Shown one piece after another: positions 44,832-55,031 of a stretch of 64,000 nt of DNA; within the stretch, counting starts at the first letter, position 1, and the number at the start of each line of letters is the position of its first letter. The stretch is from the NCBI GenBank assembly GCA_963826795.1, contig CAWGYT010000018.1, positions 248,001-312,000 of the forward strand. Direction: 5' to 3'. The DNA is from CAWGYT01 sp963826795. GTDB lineage: Bacteria > Planctomycetota > Planctomycetia > Pirellulales > Pirellulaceae. Below the pieces are notes generated by a model. That model was not told the DNA's origin, did no database searches, and saw only the letters and a list, made by a program, of their open reading frames with translations. Position numbers and translations under genes: made by a program.

Positions 44832-46637
44832 TCACTTCAACGCGGAAGGCTCAGCCGCCATCCGCTCGAAGAATTCAAGCTGCCGGCTGATTTGCCCCGA
44901 GTGAGGTTCCAATTCGACAGCGCACCGTTGGTGTTTGATGGCGTTGTCCAAGTCTGCCACCGCGAAATAGCAGCGGCCCAGCGTGTCCAAGTAGCCGGCT
45001 TCGTCGGGAATCAACTGCAGGGATCGCTCGCTCGCCTGCACCGCCGCCTGAAAATCGCCGTAGGTATTGGCGATCAGCCAAGCGAATTGATTCAGCTGCC
45101 GCGCCAAGTTGGTTCCGGTCATCTGCCCCGGCAAGGTCTCGTAATCGCGTTCGGCACTCGCGACGCGCTGGGCATAGATCTCGCGGAGACGATCCACGCG
45201 TTGCTTGGTCTTTTCCAGCCACTCGGGCTCGGGATCCGGCACGCGGTACATGGCGATCAGGATGTCCGCGTTCTCCTGATCGTACTTCAACGCCTCCTCC
45301 AGCTCCGCCTCGAGCTGCTTCTTCTGTTGCGGTTCGGACGGCTGCTGGGCAAGATGCAGGGCATGAGAAAAATGCATTTGGCTCCGGATTCGCAACGGCA
45401 CATGATTCAGCTCTTGCGCCCGTCGCATCACGACCTTGTCTTCCTCCATCAAATCGACCAACTGTTTCAAGGCCAAGTAGGCATCCTCGTGCCGCGCCAG
45501 GTCGTGGAACATGTACCCGAGTCGATAGGCCGCCTCGACCGGCGGGTGCGTTCCCTGCTCGTCCGTCTCGATCACGAGGCGATACTCGCGTTCGGCCCAG
45601 TCGAACAGACCGCGTGACTGCAAGTCATACGCCAGCTCGACGTGCAGAAACGGTTGATCTCCCGCGGGGATCTCCAGCACTTTTTTTGCCAGAGCCTCCG
45701 CCTCGTCCGACTGGCCCAGCTGCGCCATGACTTCGGCGCGACGATACATGAGCCGCGGATCTTCTTCGAAGAAGCGCGGAAAGCGGCGGGCGAGGACCTC
45801 GACCAGTGACCAGGCTCGGCGATCGATCAGCCAATCCATCGTGTCCAACACGTCCTCGCGGCTGGAGCCTTGCAGGGGCAGCAAATCCTGCATCGTTGCC
45901 AGCATGTCGTCGTCGCGTCCCAGCTCCTGCAGTCGCTCGATCCGCCACCGCAGGAAGTCTCCCAGCACGGCCAGGCGATCCTTGTCCGGCTGCCGCTCCA
46001 GCTCGGCCAACTCGGACTTCATCGCCGCCTTCCACTCGGCCAGCGTGGACTCGGGGTCGGCCAGTCCCCGGGCGTAGATCGCCAACCACCGCGCGGCGGC
46101 GCGTTGGCTGTTGCCGATCACCCGCCGGACGATTTCCGCGATTCGGTCGCGGTCCAAACCGTCCTCCGCGGGCGTGGATCGCATCACGACCAGCGCTGCC
46201 CGCCGCGAAAGCACGTCGGAGGTCTCGAAGCGGGCGAGTCGGCAGAGCGCCTCAAGCCCGCCACCGACCTCCACACGCCCCAACTGCCGAAGTCGCTCGG
46301 CGCGCTGGTCGAATTCCTCCGAGCGATAGTTGCGCAGGATTTCCCGCACCTCGTCCGGGTCCTCATCCTGGACCCAGGAAATTCGGATCGCGCGAAGCAA
46401 GTACTCGGCTTGCTTGCGGATCTCCACATCGGGATGCGTCTGTGCGGCGTGCAGCGCCTCGAACGCCACCACGCCCAGCTCGCGCAGCTCCTCCTGAGCC
46501 TGCTCGCGCTGAGCGTACTCCGCCGCACCCAAACGCTCAATGAGCACCTGGATCGCCTCCTCGTTCGAGCTCGCCTCGGCGCGGACGACGGTCGCGAGAG
46601 AGAGGGAGAGCGTCAGCGCGACCGCAAATTTCACCAT
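44832..46637 (-). CDS. Secreted HEAT/TPR repeat protein
   Basis: 601 residues from ATG 46637, chosen because a signal peptide follows (MVKFAVALTLSLSLATVVRAEA). Residues ~25-140 form HEAT-like helix pairs (QEELRELGVVAFEALHAAQ and HPDVEIRKQAEYLL). After a middle helical part, TPR units dominate from about 300 on, e.g. YRRAEVMAQLGQSDEAEALAKK, YRLGYMFHDLARHEDAYLAL and YLDTLGRCYFAVADLDNAIKHQ. Likely a periplasmic scaffold. It is intact, unlike its upstream neighbours. The response regulator gene is 251 bases upstream on the same strand. Confidence 0.82.
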   Translation of the reverse strand: MVKFAVALTLSLSLATVVRAEASSNEEAIQVLIERLGAAEYAQREQAQEELRELGVVAFEALHAAQTHPDVEIRKQAEYLLRAIRISWVQDEDPDEVREILRNYRSEEFDQRAERLRQLGRVEVGGGLEALCRLARFETSDVLSRRAALVVMRSTPAEDGLDRDRIAEIVRRVIGNSQRAAARWLAIYARGLADPESTLAEWKAAMKSELAELERQPDKDRLAVLGDFLRWRIERLQELGRDDDMLATMQDLLPLQGSSREDVLDTMDWLIDRRAWSLVEVLARRFPRFFEEDPRLMYRRAEVMAQLGQSDEAEALAKKVLEIPAGDQPFLHVELAYDLQSRGLFDWAEREYRLVIETDEQGTHPPVEAAYRLGYMFHDLARHEDAYLALKQLVDLMEEDKVVMRRAQELNHVPLRIRSQMHFSHALHLAQQPSEPQQKKQLEAELEEALKYDQENADILIAMYRVPDPEPEWLEKTKQRVDRLREIYAQRVASAERDYETLPGQMTGTNLARQLNQFAWLIANTYGDFQAAVQASERSLQLIPDEAGYLDTLGRCYFAVADLDNAIKHQRCAVELEPHSGQISRQLEFFERMAAEPSALK

Positions 46638-46887
46638 CGTCGCTCGCCGGTCACTCGACCCGCCATCCCCATCGGCCCAGATTCGACAATTCATCAGCCA
46701 CGGCTTTCGATTGCGTTCGCAGCGATTTAACCCGGACAAGCGACTGCGGGTCCTCAACGAGTCGAGTCACACTGCGAACAAGGTCTCCATGCGATCGGGG
46801 CAAGCACACGATAGCGATTGGGCCCCGATCCCGCCGCCGGACCGCTTCGCCGCTGCGTGTTCGGCCCACTCACTGGATGCTTCCAGC

Positions 46888-47320
46888 TCAATTCTCATCC
46901 ATCTGCTGGATATAACGCCTGAGCCGTTCATTTTCGTCTTGGACATCCTTCAGACCGCAACATGTTTTCGACACGTTTCAGCAACTCGGGCTTATTGACG
47001 GGCTTGGAGAGAAAGTCATCCGTCCCGGCTGCAACCGCCCGTTCGATGTCACCCAGCTCGTTGAGGGCCGTGACCATCAAGATCATGATTGAGCTTGTCG
47101 CGGACTGCGACTTCAGTTGCTGGCAAACCTCGAAACCGCTCCGCTTGGGCATCATCACATCGAGCAGAATCAGATCCGGCTGAAATGCTTCGACCTGCGT
47201 CAGCGTCTCCTCGCCGTCCCGAGCAAACGCCAATTCGCAGTCGACGCCGGCCAGGTACGCCTCGAGCAGTTCGGCATTCGCCTGATTGTCATCGGCAATC
47301 AGAATTCGCGGTAAGGCCAT
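46888..47320 (-). CDS. Single-domain response regulator with coiled-coil tail, one frameshift
   Basis: A canonical receiver: D10, D11, phospho-acceptor D54 (ILLDVMMPK), T84 and K106 (SKPVNK) are all in place. The first frame stops at 46928 (SEGCPRRK), but one missing g near 46957 restores MLRGLKDVQDENERLRRYIQQMDEN and a stop at 46888, a short coiled-coil tail of about 20 residues that would fit a CheY-like protein with a dimer or docking helix. Total about 144 residues. No kinase gene is adjacent. It overlaps or abuts the end of glyA, which is upstream on the same strand. Confidence 0.85.
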
Positions 47321-47410
47321 CGACTTGCTTCCTGCCGAAGCAGGGTTCCTGAGGCGAGATGGCGTGTCGGCGGGAGACAGGTTGCCGGGGAATCCAATCG
47401 CGTCAGACGG

Positions 47411-48670
47411 TCACACAGGCGCGTCCAAGCCGGCACGGGATACTGCTGACACATCTCGACGACAGCGGCTCGAATCCGACTTAACGTTTCCGGGTCATCC
47501 GCATGCCGGAGTGACGTCCAGCATCCAGATGCCCAATCTGCCGCATTTCGCCGCGTCCCATGCCGCGGGTCGTCAGGGCGGGCGTTCCAACGCGGATCGC
47601 CGGAGGGATCCATGGGCTTCCGCTGATCGAACGGAATCATGTTCTTGTTGACCGTGATCCCGCAGCGCTCCAGGGCCTGTTCGGCGACCTTGCCACCGAT
47701 GCCCAGGGGGGTCACGTCGACCAGCAGCAGATGGTTATCGGTGCCGCCGCTGACCAGGTTCAAGCCGCCTTCGAGCAGGACTTCGGCCAGCGCCTTGGCG
47801 TTGTCGATGATCTGCTGGCCGTACTGCTTGAACTCGGGCTGCAAGGCCTCGCCAAAGCAAACTGCCTTGCCGGCAATCACGTGCATCAGCGGACCTCCCT
47901 GAGTGCCCGGAAAGACGCTGCGATCCAGATCCTTGGCGTATCGCTGTCGACAGAGGCACAGACCGGCACGGGGCCCCCGCAATGTCTTGTGCGTGGTCGT
48001 GGTGACGAAAGTCGGCCACGGGCACGGGATTGTCGTGCAGTCCGGCCGCGACCAGCCCGGCGTAGTGGGCCATGTCAACCATCAGCTTCGCCCCACATTC
48101 CTCGGCGATCTCCGCAAAGCGTCCGTGGGGGATCTCGCGCGGATAGGCACTGGCCCCCGCCACGATCAACTTGGGCTTGTGCTCGCGCGCCAACGCGGCG
48201 ACCTGGTCGAAATCGATGCGGTGCGTGTCTCGCGCGTCACGCCGTAGCTGTGAAAGTGGTAGAGCTTGCCCGAGATGTTGAGCTTCATTCCGTGCGTCAG
48301 GTGTCCGCCGTGAGCCAAATCGAGCCCCAGCACGACATCGCCCGGCTCCAAGCACGGCCAGGTAGACGGCCATGTTGGCCTGCGAACCGGAATGCGGCTG
48401 CACGTTGGCATGCTCGGCACCGAACAGCTCGCAGGCCCGCTCGACGCGCCAGATTCTTCGACCACGTCGACGTACTCGCAGCCGCCGTAGTAGCGTCGCC
48501 CCGGATAGCCCTCGGCGTACTTGTTGGTCAGCACGCTGCCGACCGCCTGCATCACGGCGGCGCTGGTGTAGTTTTCGCTGGCGATCATCTCCAGGCCGTC
48601 GCGCTGCCGCTCGGCCTCGGCCTGGATCGCGGCCCAGACCTTCCGGATCTTGCTGTTGCAGCTGATTCAT
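47411..48670 (-). CDS. glyA: Serine hydroxymethyltransferase, about six frameshifts
   Basis: Pieces from three frames join into a complete GlyA of about 420 residues. From ATG 48670: KIRKVWAAIQAEAERQRDG, MIASENYTSAAVMQAVGSVLTNKYAEGYPGRRYYGG, HSGSQANMAVY, PGDVVLGLDLAHGGHLTHG, then LIVAGASAYPREI, MVDMAHYAGLVAAGLH, the PLP-Lys motif TTTTHKTLRGPRAG and GGTDNHLLLVDV. Breaks near 48657, 48455, 48350, 48220, 48000 and 47570. The C-terminus reads EMCQQYPVP, then either continues to 47299 or, with one more shift, stops at 47411. It makes glycine and methylene-THF from serine. All motifs are intact, so the breaks are probably sequence errors. Confidence 0.85.
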
Positions 48671-48793
48671 GGGCGCGTCATTCCCCCTGGGTGGATGTTT
48701 CGGTGTGAGTGTCTTCGCCGCCTCGCTCCTGGGAAGTGAAACGCACGCCGTCGACCAGCGAATTTTAGATTGTTGAGATCCATGCGGACAGCG

Positions 48794-50188
48794 TCAATCG
48801 GTCGCTCCCGTCGCGTCGTGAAATTGATCCGGCAGTGGCGACACTCGGACTCGCATTTGGCCGCGGTTATCGGCGCGCCCTCCCGCCGCCTCATTGACGG
48901 CCAGATACAGCACGCCATCGCGAGAGGGACGAAGGACGGCCCGGATCCCGATGGGTTGGGGAGACACCAACGGGGTCGGCTCGTCGCCAAGCGGCTGCGG
49001 CCGCACGGCCCCCAGCAGCATTCCGAGGGGCCGACCTTGGTGATAACGGATCGTAATCCCGCCCGGCTCGGCGAACCATGGCTTGGCTTCCTGATTCAGC
49101 TGAACGCGCCCGCTGGCTGTCAATTCGTACGATCGGCCCGCTTCCAGCTCAAGGCCGGACGACTGCCAACCCCGCGCCGCGTCGACCTGGACCCAGGAGG
49201 TCGCCCGGCAAGCGGCCGTCGGCCGCTGCATGATCTCGTCGGCGGCGACGCAATAACCGTAATCCAAATTGTGCAGGAAGACCTGCCAAGCTTCCCGCGA
49301 GAGCTCGGTTTCGAACCCCAACTCACGCCATGCCTTCGCATTGAACTGGCCGAGCGACATGGCTGGAGCGTGAGCCAACTGCCGAAGCGCCGACTGCCAT
49401 TGGGGATGCCCCTCCAGAAAGGCCGTCGCGGCCCAACTCCAGGCATACGCCTCCACGCCCTGGAAGTCGCGCTGCGTCAACTGGATCACGTCGGGCAACG
49501 CGCGGGGGTGACCGTTGGCAACGGCCTCTTGAATCAACTTGATGCGCCCCCACTGGGGCACTTGGGTCTTGTCCCCGGGTACGACGCGCAGCTGAAGCTC
49601 GCCCCGTTCGAATCGATGCGTCCCCAGCAGTTCGGCCATCCCCTCGGAGTACCATCCAGGACGGGCCCCGCCAGGCAGGAATTTGGACATAAAGGCGTGC
49701 GTTCCTTCATGCAGTACCAAATGCCGGCGATAGTAGGCACTGGGCTGCTCGCGGACCCAGAACTGATCGCGTTTTTGATAACCATGCAGAAATGGCGGCA
49801 AGTCCTCCGGCAAGAGCCCGGCCTGCCGGAACCGACGGTCGTCCACCATCAGGTAGCCCCGCACGTGCCAGCTCGCGACTTGCTCTGGCGGAACCTGGAA
49901 ATAGGCACACCACTGCGGGACCGCCAAATCAAACGCCTGTGGCAAGTCGTCAATCGCCGTTGACGAGGGCAGATCGGTCGCCAGGGTCAGGTGACGGCCT
50001 TTCACCGTCCGGAATCCACTCCCCCCCCGAACGTCCTGCCCGCTCGCCAGGGAGGCGACCCAGGCGGTCCCCAAGGCAAACATCAGACCGGCGAGCAACC
50101 ATCCGCCAGGGGATGACAAGCGGGAGCAGGGTCCCCGTGCTCGCAGAACTCGCTGCCCTACCCCGGCCGCAATCCTCGCTGGCGACAT
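48794..50188 (-). CDS. Secreted zinc metallopeptidase-like protein
   Basis: 464 residues from ATG 50188 (GGGAGA close upstream), followed by a signal segment (GGWLLAGLMFALGTAWVASLASG). The catalytic motif HEGTH lies in YYRRHLVLHEGTHAFMSKFLPGG, and the third ligand Glu is probably in GWYSEGMAELLGTHRF about 20 residues on: the HExxH-x(n)-E gluzincin layout of the peptidase-MA-like/DUF1570 proteins of planctomycetes. The last ~140 residues (from VQVDAARGWQSSG) form a separate beta domain, perhaps carbohydrate-binding. Substrate unknown. Divergent from hpf. Confidence 0.78.
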   Translation of the reverse strand: MSPARIAAGVGQRVLRARGPCSRLSSPGGWLLAGLMFALGTAWVASLASGQDVRGGSGFRTVKGRHLTLATDLPSSTAIDDLPQAFDLAVPQWCAYFQVPPEQVASWHVRGYLMVDDRRFRQAGLLPEDLPPFLHGYQKRDQFWVREQPSAYYRRHLVLHEGTHAFMSKFLPGGARPGWYSEGMAELLGTHRFERGELQLRVVPGDKTQVPQWGRIKLIQEAVANGHPRALPDVIQLTQRDFQGVEAYAWSWAATAFLEGHPQWQSALRQLAHAPAMSLGQFNAKAWRELGFETELSREAWQVFLHNLDYGYCVAADEIMQRPTAACRATSWVQVDAARGWQSSGLELEAGRSYELTASGRVQLNQEAKPWFAEPGGITIRYHQGRPLGMLLGAVRPQPLGDEPTPLVSPQPIGIRAVLRPSRDGVLYLAVNEAAGGRADNRGQMRVRVSPLPDQFHDATGATD

Positions 50189-50404
50189 GCGATCTCCCAA
50201 TGACCGTGAGCACTTGACAATGAACCCGAGTTTCTGACGAAATGCGGTGCCGCCCGCCAGGCCCCACTGCCCTGATTCTACCCCCATTGCCCCAACCTCG
50301 CGTGGCGGCGTCCGATTTCCCCGGAGGAATCGGAGAATCGCCCGATTGCACGACTTGCCGGGGTAGAAGAAGATCCCAGCAGGGGCGAGAGGTCTGATTT
50401 GCGT

Positions 50405-50433
50405 TTGTCGGAAACCCGAATCAGGGTTAGAAT
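50405..50433 (+). promoter_or_regulatory. Promoter upstream of hpf
   Basis: TTGTCG (50405-50410), 17-base spacer, TAGAAT (50428-50433). Start expected near 50440, leader about 85 bases to the GTG at 50524. Confidence 0.5.
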
Positions 50434-50523
50434 GCACGGTTTGGGTGCGTTCGCTGGCGCGCAGTGGATTTCATTGTGAAGTGCTGCCTCGACACGCTTG
50501 ATAACGATAGAGGAGAACTTCGG

Positions 50524-50868
50524 GTGCAGGTAAATATCTCGACCAGGCACGGCCACCTGAGCGCTCAGTCACAAGCCAAGATCACCGAAAAAGTCGAGAA
50601 GTTGACTCGGTTTCACGATCGGCTGACGGCCGCCGAGATTACCGTGAATTTGGAGAATGAAGAGCACCCCAGCCTGGAAATCCAGGTGACTGCGGAGCGG
50701 GCGGGGCGTTTCGTGGCCTCCGGTAGCGCGGACCAACTGATGGGTGCGGTCGACACCGTTGTCCACAAGCTGGAGCAGCAGTTACGCAAGCACAAAGAAA
50801 AGGTCACCGATCACAAGCGACAGTCGGGCAAGCGGGTCGCGACCGAACCGGAAGTTGAGCCGGAGTAG
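50524..50868 (+). CDS. hpf: Ribosome hibernation promoting factor, short form
   Basis: 114 residues from GTG 50524, with AGAGGAG 9 bases before it (the frame is open from 50464). Fold beta-alpha-beta-beta-beta-alpha: MQVNISTRHGHLSAQSQAKITEKVEKLTRF, ITVNLENEEHPSLEIQVTAE and SADQLMGAVDTVVHKLEQQLRKHKEK, ending in a basic/acidic tail. It lacks the C-terminal dimerisation domain of long HPF, so 100S formation would need RMF or be absent. It binds the 30S decoding site during starvation. Upstream of the PTS genes, as hpf and ptsN are neighbours in Proteobacteria. Confidence 0.9.
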   Translation: MQVNISTRHGHLSAQSQAKITEKVEKLTRFHDRLTAAEITVNLENEEHPSLEIQVTAERAGRFVASGSADQLMGAVDTVVHKLEQQLRKHKEKVTDHKRQSGKRVATEPEVEPE

Positions 50869-51182
50869 GCTGGAGGGGGGGTGCATTCGAGGCGACGCGA
50901 ATGGCCGAGTGCGCGTGGCGCGACACGCGGCAGCAGGAACCCGCGGACTGGAAACAGGAACCAGCGGCGGTGGAGGAATGCCGGGGAATACAGGCGGCGG
51001 CACGGGCTTGTCACCGAGGGCAGGCAGGAAACAGACGCGAGTGAATTCGAAGAACAACGACGTAAAGCAAAACAAAGCACAGCACAAGAGTACATCAGTG
51101 CCTAGTTAGCGCGAGGGGCTACGGGTAGGTGACCCCACGGGGTTGCCGCGACTGTGGGCCGTCGGCTTGAGGAAGGGAACGC
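50869..51182. other. Gap between hpf and ptsN
   Basis: About 310 bases, with G-rich blocks (ggaggggggg near 50871). No gene, terminator or riboswitch recognised; short frames have no start signals. Confidence 0.45.
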
Positions 51183-51659
51183 ATGAAGTTTGCAGATTTC
51201 ATCTGTGCCACCGCGATTCAGGCTCAGCTGGTATCCGAGGACAAGGAATCGGTGATTCGCGAATTGGTCGCGTCATTGGTCAAGGCCGGCAAGATCGGCG
51301 AGGACGACAGCAATGACATTGTGAAGGCGATCATTAAGCGGGAGGAATTAGGTAGTACGGGAATCGGGCGAGGCGTGGCGGTCCCCCACACGAAGCATCC
51401 CAGCGTGGAGCGACTGGTCGGGACGGTTGGCGTGAGTCTGGATGGCGTTGATTTCGATAGCCTGGACGGGGAAAAGGTGCAGTTGCTGTTTCTGCTGGTC
51501 TCCCCCCCGGATCGACCGGGTGACCACCTGCGGGCCTTGGAGAACATCTCGCGGCAATTGCGCGACGACATGTTCTGTAAATTCCTGAAGCAGGCAAGAT
51601 CGAACGACGACATCACTCAGTTGCTGGCGGAAGCGGACAACAACCAGTTCGTCTCCTGA
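51183..51659 (+). CDS. ptsN: PTS EIIA-Ntr-type protein
   Basis: 158 residues. ATG 51183 has GAGGAAGGG upstream. Active-site His69 in GIGRGVAVPHTKHP is the phosphorylation site of the fructose/Ntr EIIA family. Other family elements: IIKREELGSTG and LLVSPPDRPGDHLRALENISRQL. No EIIB or EIIC domain is attached or nearby, so it is likely the output of a regulatory phosphorelay rather than a transporter part. Phosphate should come from HPr and EI, encoded next. Confidence 0.92.
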   Translation: MKFADFICATAIQAQLVSEDKESVIRELVASLVKAGKIGEDDSNDIVKAIIKREELGSTGIGRGVAVPHTKHPSVERLVGTVGVSLDGVDFDSLDGEKVQLLFLLVSPPDRPGDHLRALENISRQLRDDMFCKFLKQARSNDDITQLLAEADNNQFVS

Positions 51660-51737
51660 GTCGGTGACGCGTCTTCGTGCGGCCTTCGCCGCATCCTTGA
51701 TTGCACCTGTCGTAAAAAACATTCGACCGAGTCTTTG

Positions 51738-52052
51738 ATGCCTGAACACCACGTTCGCCGAACGGTCACGATTGTCAATCCGCAGGGGTTGCACGCGCGC
51801 CCGGCGGATCTCTTCGTCCGGCTGGCGAACCAATTTGTGGCATCGGTACGCGTCAAGAAGGACAACGAGACGGTCGACGGCAAGAGCATTCTCAATATTT
51901 TGACGCTCGCCGCCGTCGAGGGGAGCGAGCTGGAGATCACGGCGACGGGGCAAGACGCGGATGCTGCCCTGGCCGCGCTCTGCCAGCTGGTCGAACAGGG
52001 GTTTTCGATCAACGAGCCGTTCAACCAGACCAGTGATAGTCCAACGAGTTAA
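51738..52052 (+). CDS. ptsH: HPr phosphocarrier protein
   Basis: 104 residues from ATG 51738. Catalytic His19 in NPQGLHARPADLFV and the regulatory Ser50 in VDGKSILNILTLAA are both present, so control by an HPr kinase is possible although no hprK is in the window. Slightly longer than usual (88) because of N- and C-terminal tails. Carries phosphate from EI to EIIA-Ntr. It lies 78 bases after ptsN and 393 before ptsI. Confidence 0.93.
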   Translation: MPEHHVRRTVTIVNPQGLHARPADLFVRLANQFVASVRVKKDNETVDGKSILNILTLAAVEGSELEITATGQDADAALAALCQLVEQGFSINEPFNQTSDSPTS

Positions 52053-52444
52053 TCCGGCAGGAGCACCGCGTTCAGAGAGACGACGGCCTGCCGACCGCGT
52101 CGATTCGTCCCGCACGAGCCGCCCGGCAAAACGGCGGCTGGCGGTCGGAAGAATCGGACGAAGCGTGGTGGAATGACAACGTCGTGCCGGCGGGAACGTC
52201 GGCACGATGAGCGACCGCGGGCCGGCGCCCTGGATGGGCAGTCAGGCTCGGCTGTGAACCCGACCGAAGTCTCCTGGGTCGGACCGGGTCACGGCACCAG
52301 ACATCGCCCAAGTCAACAATCAGACAACCCTGCAGGCAGCGTGACACGAAGGACTTCTTCGCGAATGAGTTATCTCCTGGTCGCCTCCGAATCGTCTGCG
52401 GCCCCGACGAGCTCTGCCATGGCCACGCCCTGCGCCCAACTAAT
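52053..52444. other. Gap between ptsH and ptsI
   Basis: About 390 bases. Open frames cross it but none has protein-like features or a start signal. No terminator or promoter was recognised with confidence. The length is unusual for a ptsH-ptsI pair. Confidence 0.45.
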
Positions 52445-54188
52445 ATGCAGACATTTCAAGGGATTGCCGTTTCGCCAGGCGTGGCCATCGGCGAGGCCTT
52501 CGTGGTGGACAACGAAGGTTTTCGCATTCCTCGTCGGTTTATCGACCGCTGAAGTCGTCGACGCCGAACTACACGCGCCTGAAACGCTGCGGTCGAAGCG
52601 GTTTCCAAACAACTCGAACAATACGGCCAGGACGTCGCCGTCCAGCTGGGTGAGCAGTACGGAGCGATCTTTTCCGCCCAGCTGCAGATGCTCTGCGATG
52701 CGCGCCTGCAGGACGAGATCTCGACGCTCATCCGCGAACGACACTATTCCGCCGAATATGCCGTCAGCCGCACGCTGCGCCGCTACGCGAAGGTCTTCCA
52801 GCGGATTGGAAGATCGAGCATATCGCCGAGCGGGCTCACGATATCATCGACATCGAAAAACGACTGCTGCACGATCTGCTGGGCCGCACAACGCGAGGAC
52901 CTGGCTCATCTCCGCTCGCCCGTGATCGTGGTCGCCCACGACCTGACGCCCAGCGAAACGGCCAATCTGAATCCCAAGTTCGTGCGCGGATTCGCCACGG
53001 AAATCGGCGGCCCCGGCGGACACACGGCGATCGTGGCCGAGGCCCTTGGAGATTCCGGCGGTGGTCGGGGCCGGGTCGTTTCTGACCGAAGTCTCCGGCG
53101 GTGACCTGGTGATCGTCGATGGCGACCAGGGACACGTGATCCTCCAGCCGGACGAGGCGACGCTGCGGCAGTATCGCGCACAGGCCGAGCAGGATCGCAG
53201 CGCAAGCGGCCGCCACTGGAAACGCTTCGCGATCTGCCCGCCGAGACCACCGATGGTCAGCGCATCGAGCTGTTCGCCAACATCGAGTTTCCGCGCGAAG
53301 TCGACCCCTGCCTGGCCCGCGGCGCCGACGGCATCGGACTCTACCGCACCGAATTCCTGTATCTGACGAGCGAATCAGGAACCGACCGAGGAGGACCACT
53401 ACCAGGCCTACTCGCAGGTGGTTCAGGCCATGCAGGGCCGCCCGGTCGTCATCCGCACCTTGGACTTGGGGGCGGACAAGATGGGTCTGCGGCCACGTTC
53501 CGAGGACGAACGAAATCCGTTCCTGGGACTGCGCAGCATCCGCCTCTCGCTCCGCAATCTCGCCGGTCTTTCGCACGCAACTGCGCGCGATCCTGCGGGC
53601 CAGCGCGGCGGGCGACGTGCGGGTCATGTTCCCCTTGATCAGCACCTTGGCCGAATTGCGGCAGGCCAAGACGGTGCTGGCCGACATCATGGAGGACCTG
53701 GACGAAGAGGGGGTCGAGTTCAATCGCAACCTGCCGATCGGGATGATGGTCGAGGTCCCGGCGGCGGCCATTCAAGTCGATCGCTTCGCCCGGGAAGTCG
53801 ATTTCCTCAGCATCGGCACCAACGATTTGATCCAGTACACGCTGGCCGTCGACCGCAGCAACCGCGACGTCGCGTCGCTCTACAACGCCGGCGATCCGGC
53901 GATCCTGCAATTGATTCAGCGATGTCGTGCAGGCGGGCGACGGCACAACACGTCCGTCTCGCTGTGCGGCCAAATGAGCGCCAATCCGTCTTCACGATGC
54001 TGCTGCTGGGACTGGGATTGCGCTGCCTGAGCCTGCCGCCGATGGCGATCCCCGAGATCAAGAACGTCTGCCGTCGCGTCAGCCTGGCTCAGTGCGAGGC
54101 GGTGGCCGAGAGGGCCTTGCGTCTGGAGACGGCACTGGAAGTCAATGATTACTTGAAACAAGAACTCAACGCGCGTCATGTCGGCTGA
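52445..54188 (+). CDS. ptsI: PTS enzyme I, about eight frameshifts
   Basis: The span (1744 bases) equals a normal EI of about 581 residues. ATG 52445 gives MQTFQGIAVSPGVAIGEAFVV, the family start. Further pieces in all three frames: LQMLCDARLQDEISTLI, DIIDIEKRLLHDLLG, SPVIVVAHDLTPSET, GGPGGHTAIVAEALGIPAVVG (phospho-His region), LILQPDE-like end of the N-domain, then ANIEFPREV, GADGIGLYRTEFLYL, RTLDLGADKM, ENPFLGLRSIRLSL, RVMFPLISTLAELRQAK, GMMVEVPAA, FLSIGTNDLIQYTLAVDR, and a C-terminal end. It takes phosphate from PEP and starts the relay. Everything is in order, so the breaks are probably artefacts. Confidence 0.85.
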
Positions 54189-54288
54189 CGGTCGACACGA
54201 CGCGAGCTGAGTTCCGGCCGCGAGGAGCGGTGCGAACCTCGGCAGCCGACTCTCGCGACCGCCCGGTCGCACCGCGCCCGGGGACAGG

Positions 54289-55018
54289 ATGTTCGAATGT
54301 GTTCGACAGAAGTTACGGATTCGTTTTCGCAAAACCGGCGACCTGCGGTTGATCAGTCATCGCGATCTGGCGCGTGCCTTTGAACGACTGTTTCGCCGAG
54401 CGGACTTGCCGCTGGCCATGAGCCAGGGGTTTCATCCTCATGCCAGGATCAACTTCCCCTCCGCTCTGGCCCTGGGAATCCAAGGCGAGGACGAAGTGGT
54501 CGAAGCCTCGACTTGAGACGGCCGTCGACGAGCAGGCGGTGCGAGAGCGACTCGTCGAACATGCCCCTCCCGGCCTGGAGATGACCGAGTGTCGACGTAC
54601 TCGATGCGCAACGCAGCCCAAGCCTCAGGTCGAACGCATGACCTACCAGATCGACGTACCCGCCGAGCGACAGGCCGCCGCCGTCGCGCAGGCCATCGAC
54701 GCACTGCTGGCGCCGACCGGAATTCCGCGCTGTGGCGCGACGGCCACCCGCAACCGCTGAATCTGCGCACCGCCCTGGACCACGTGCAACTGGACGGCGG
54801 GCGGCTGGAATTCAGCCTCCGCGCGACCGGAGCAGGCGCAGGCGCGTCCCGCAGCGACGTCCTGGCAGCCCTCGGCCTGGAGGACCTGGAACGCCACGGA
54901 CGTCTGGCTCACTCGCACCAGAGTACAACTTGCAGAACAACTAAGCACACGACCGAAGGATGCATCACTTGTCCGTTCCCACGCTCGCCCCGCCGCGCGT
55001 CGCTCGGACATCGCCTAG
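54289..55018 (+). CDS. TIGR03936/DUF2344 radical-SAM-associated protein, frameshifted
   Basis: About 240 residues. ATG 54289 gives FECVRQKLRIRFRKTGDLRLISHRDLARAFERLFRRADLPLAMSQGFHPHARINFPSALALGI, the family start (LRFISHLDLxRxFxRALRRAxLPxxxSxGFNPHPxxSFxxALxxG). Further pieces: ETAVDEQAVRERLVEHAPPGLEM, YQIDVPAERQAAAVAQAIDALL, LEFSLRATGAGA and SDVLAALGLEDLERH, then VWLTRTRVQLAEQ to TAG at 55018. Breaks near 54510, 54590, 54730 and 54905. It usually lies next to a partner radical SAM protein and to rng-rplU; here only rng-rplU follow within the window. Function unproven. Confidence 0.75.
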
Positions 55019-55031
55019 AAAAGGGTCTCTT

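Noticed and set aside
52445..54188. Programmed frameshifting as the explanation for ptsI, glyA, nrdJ and others
   Set aside because: Many breaks per gene, no consistent slippery motif, and essential conserved genes: sequence errors in short G/C runs fit better.
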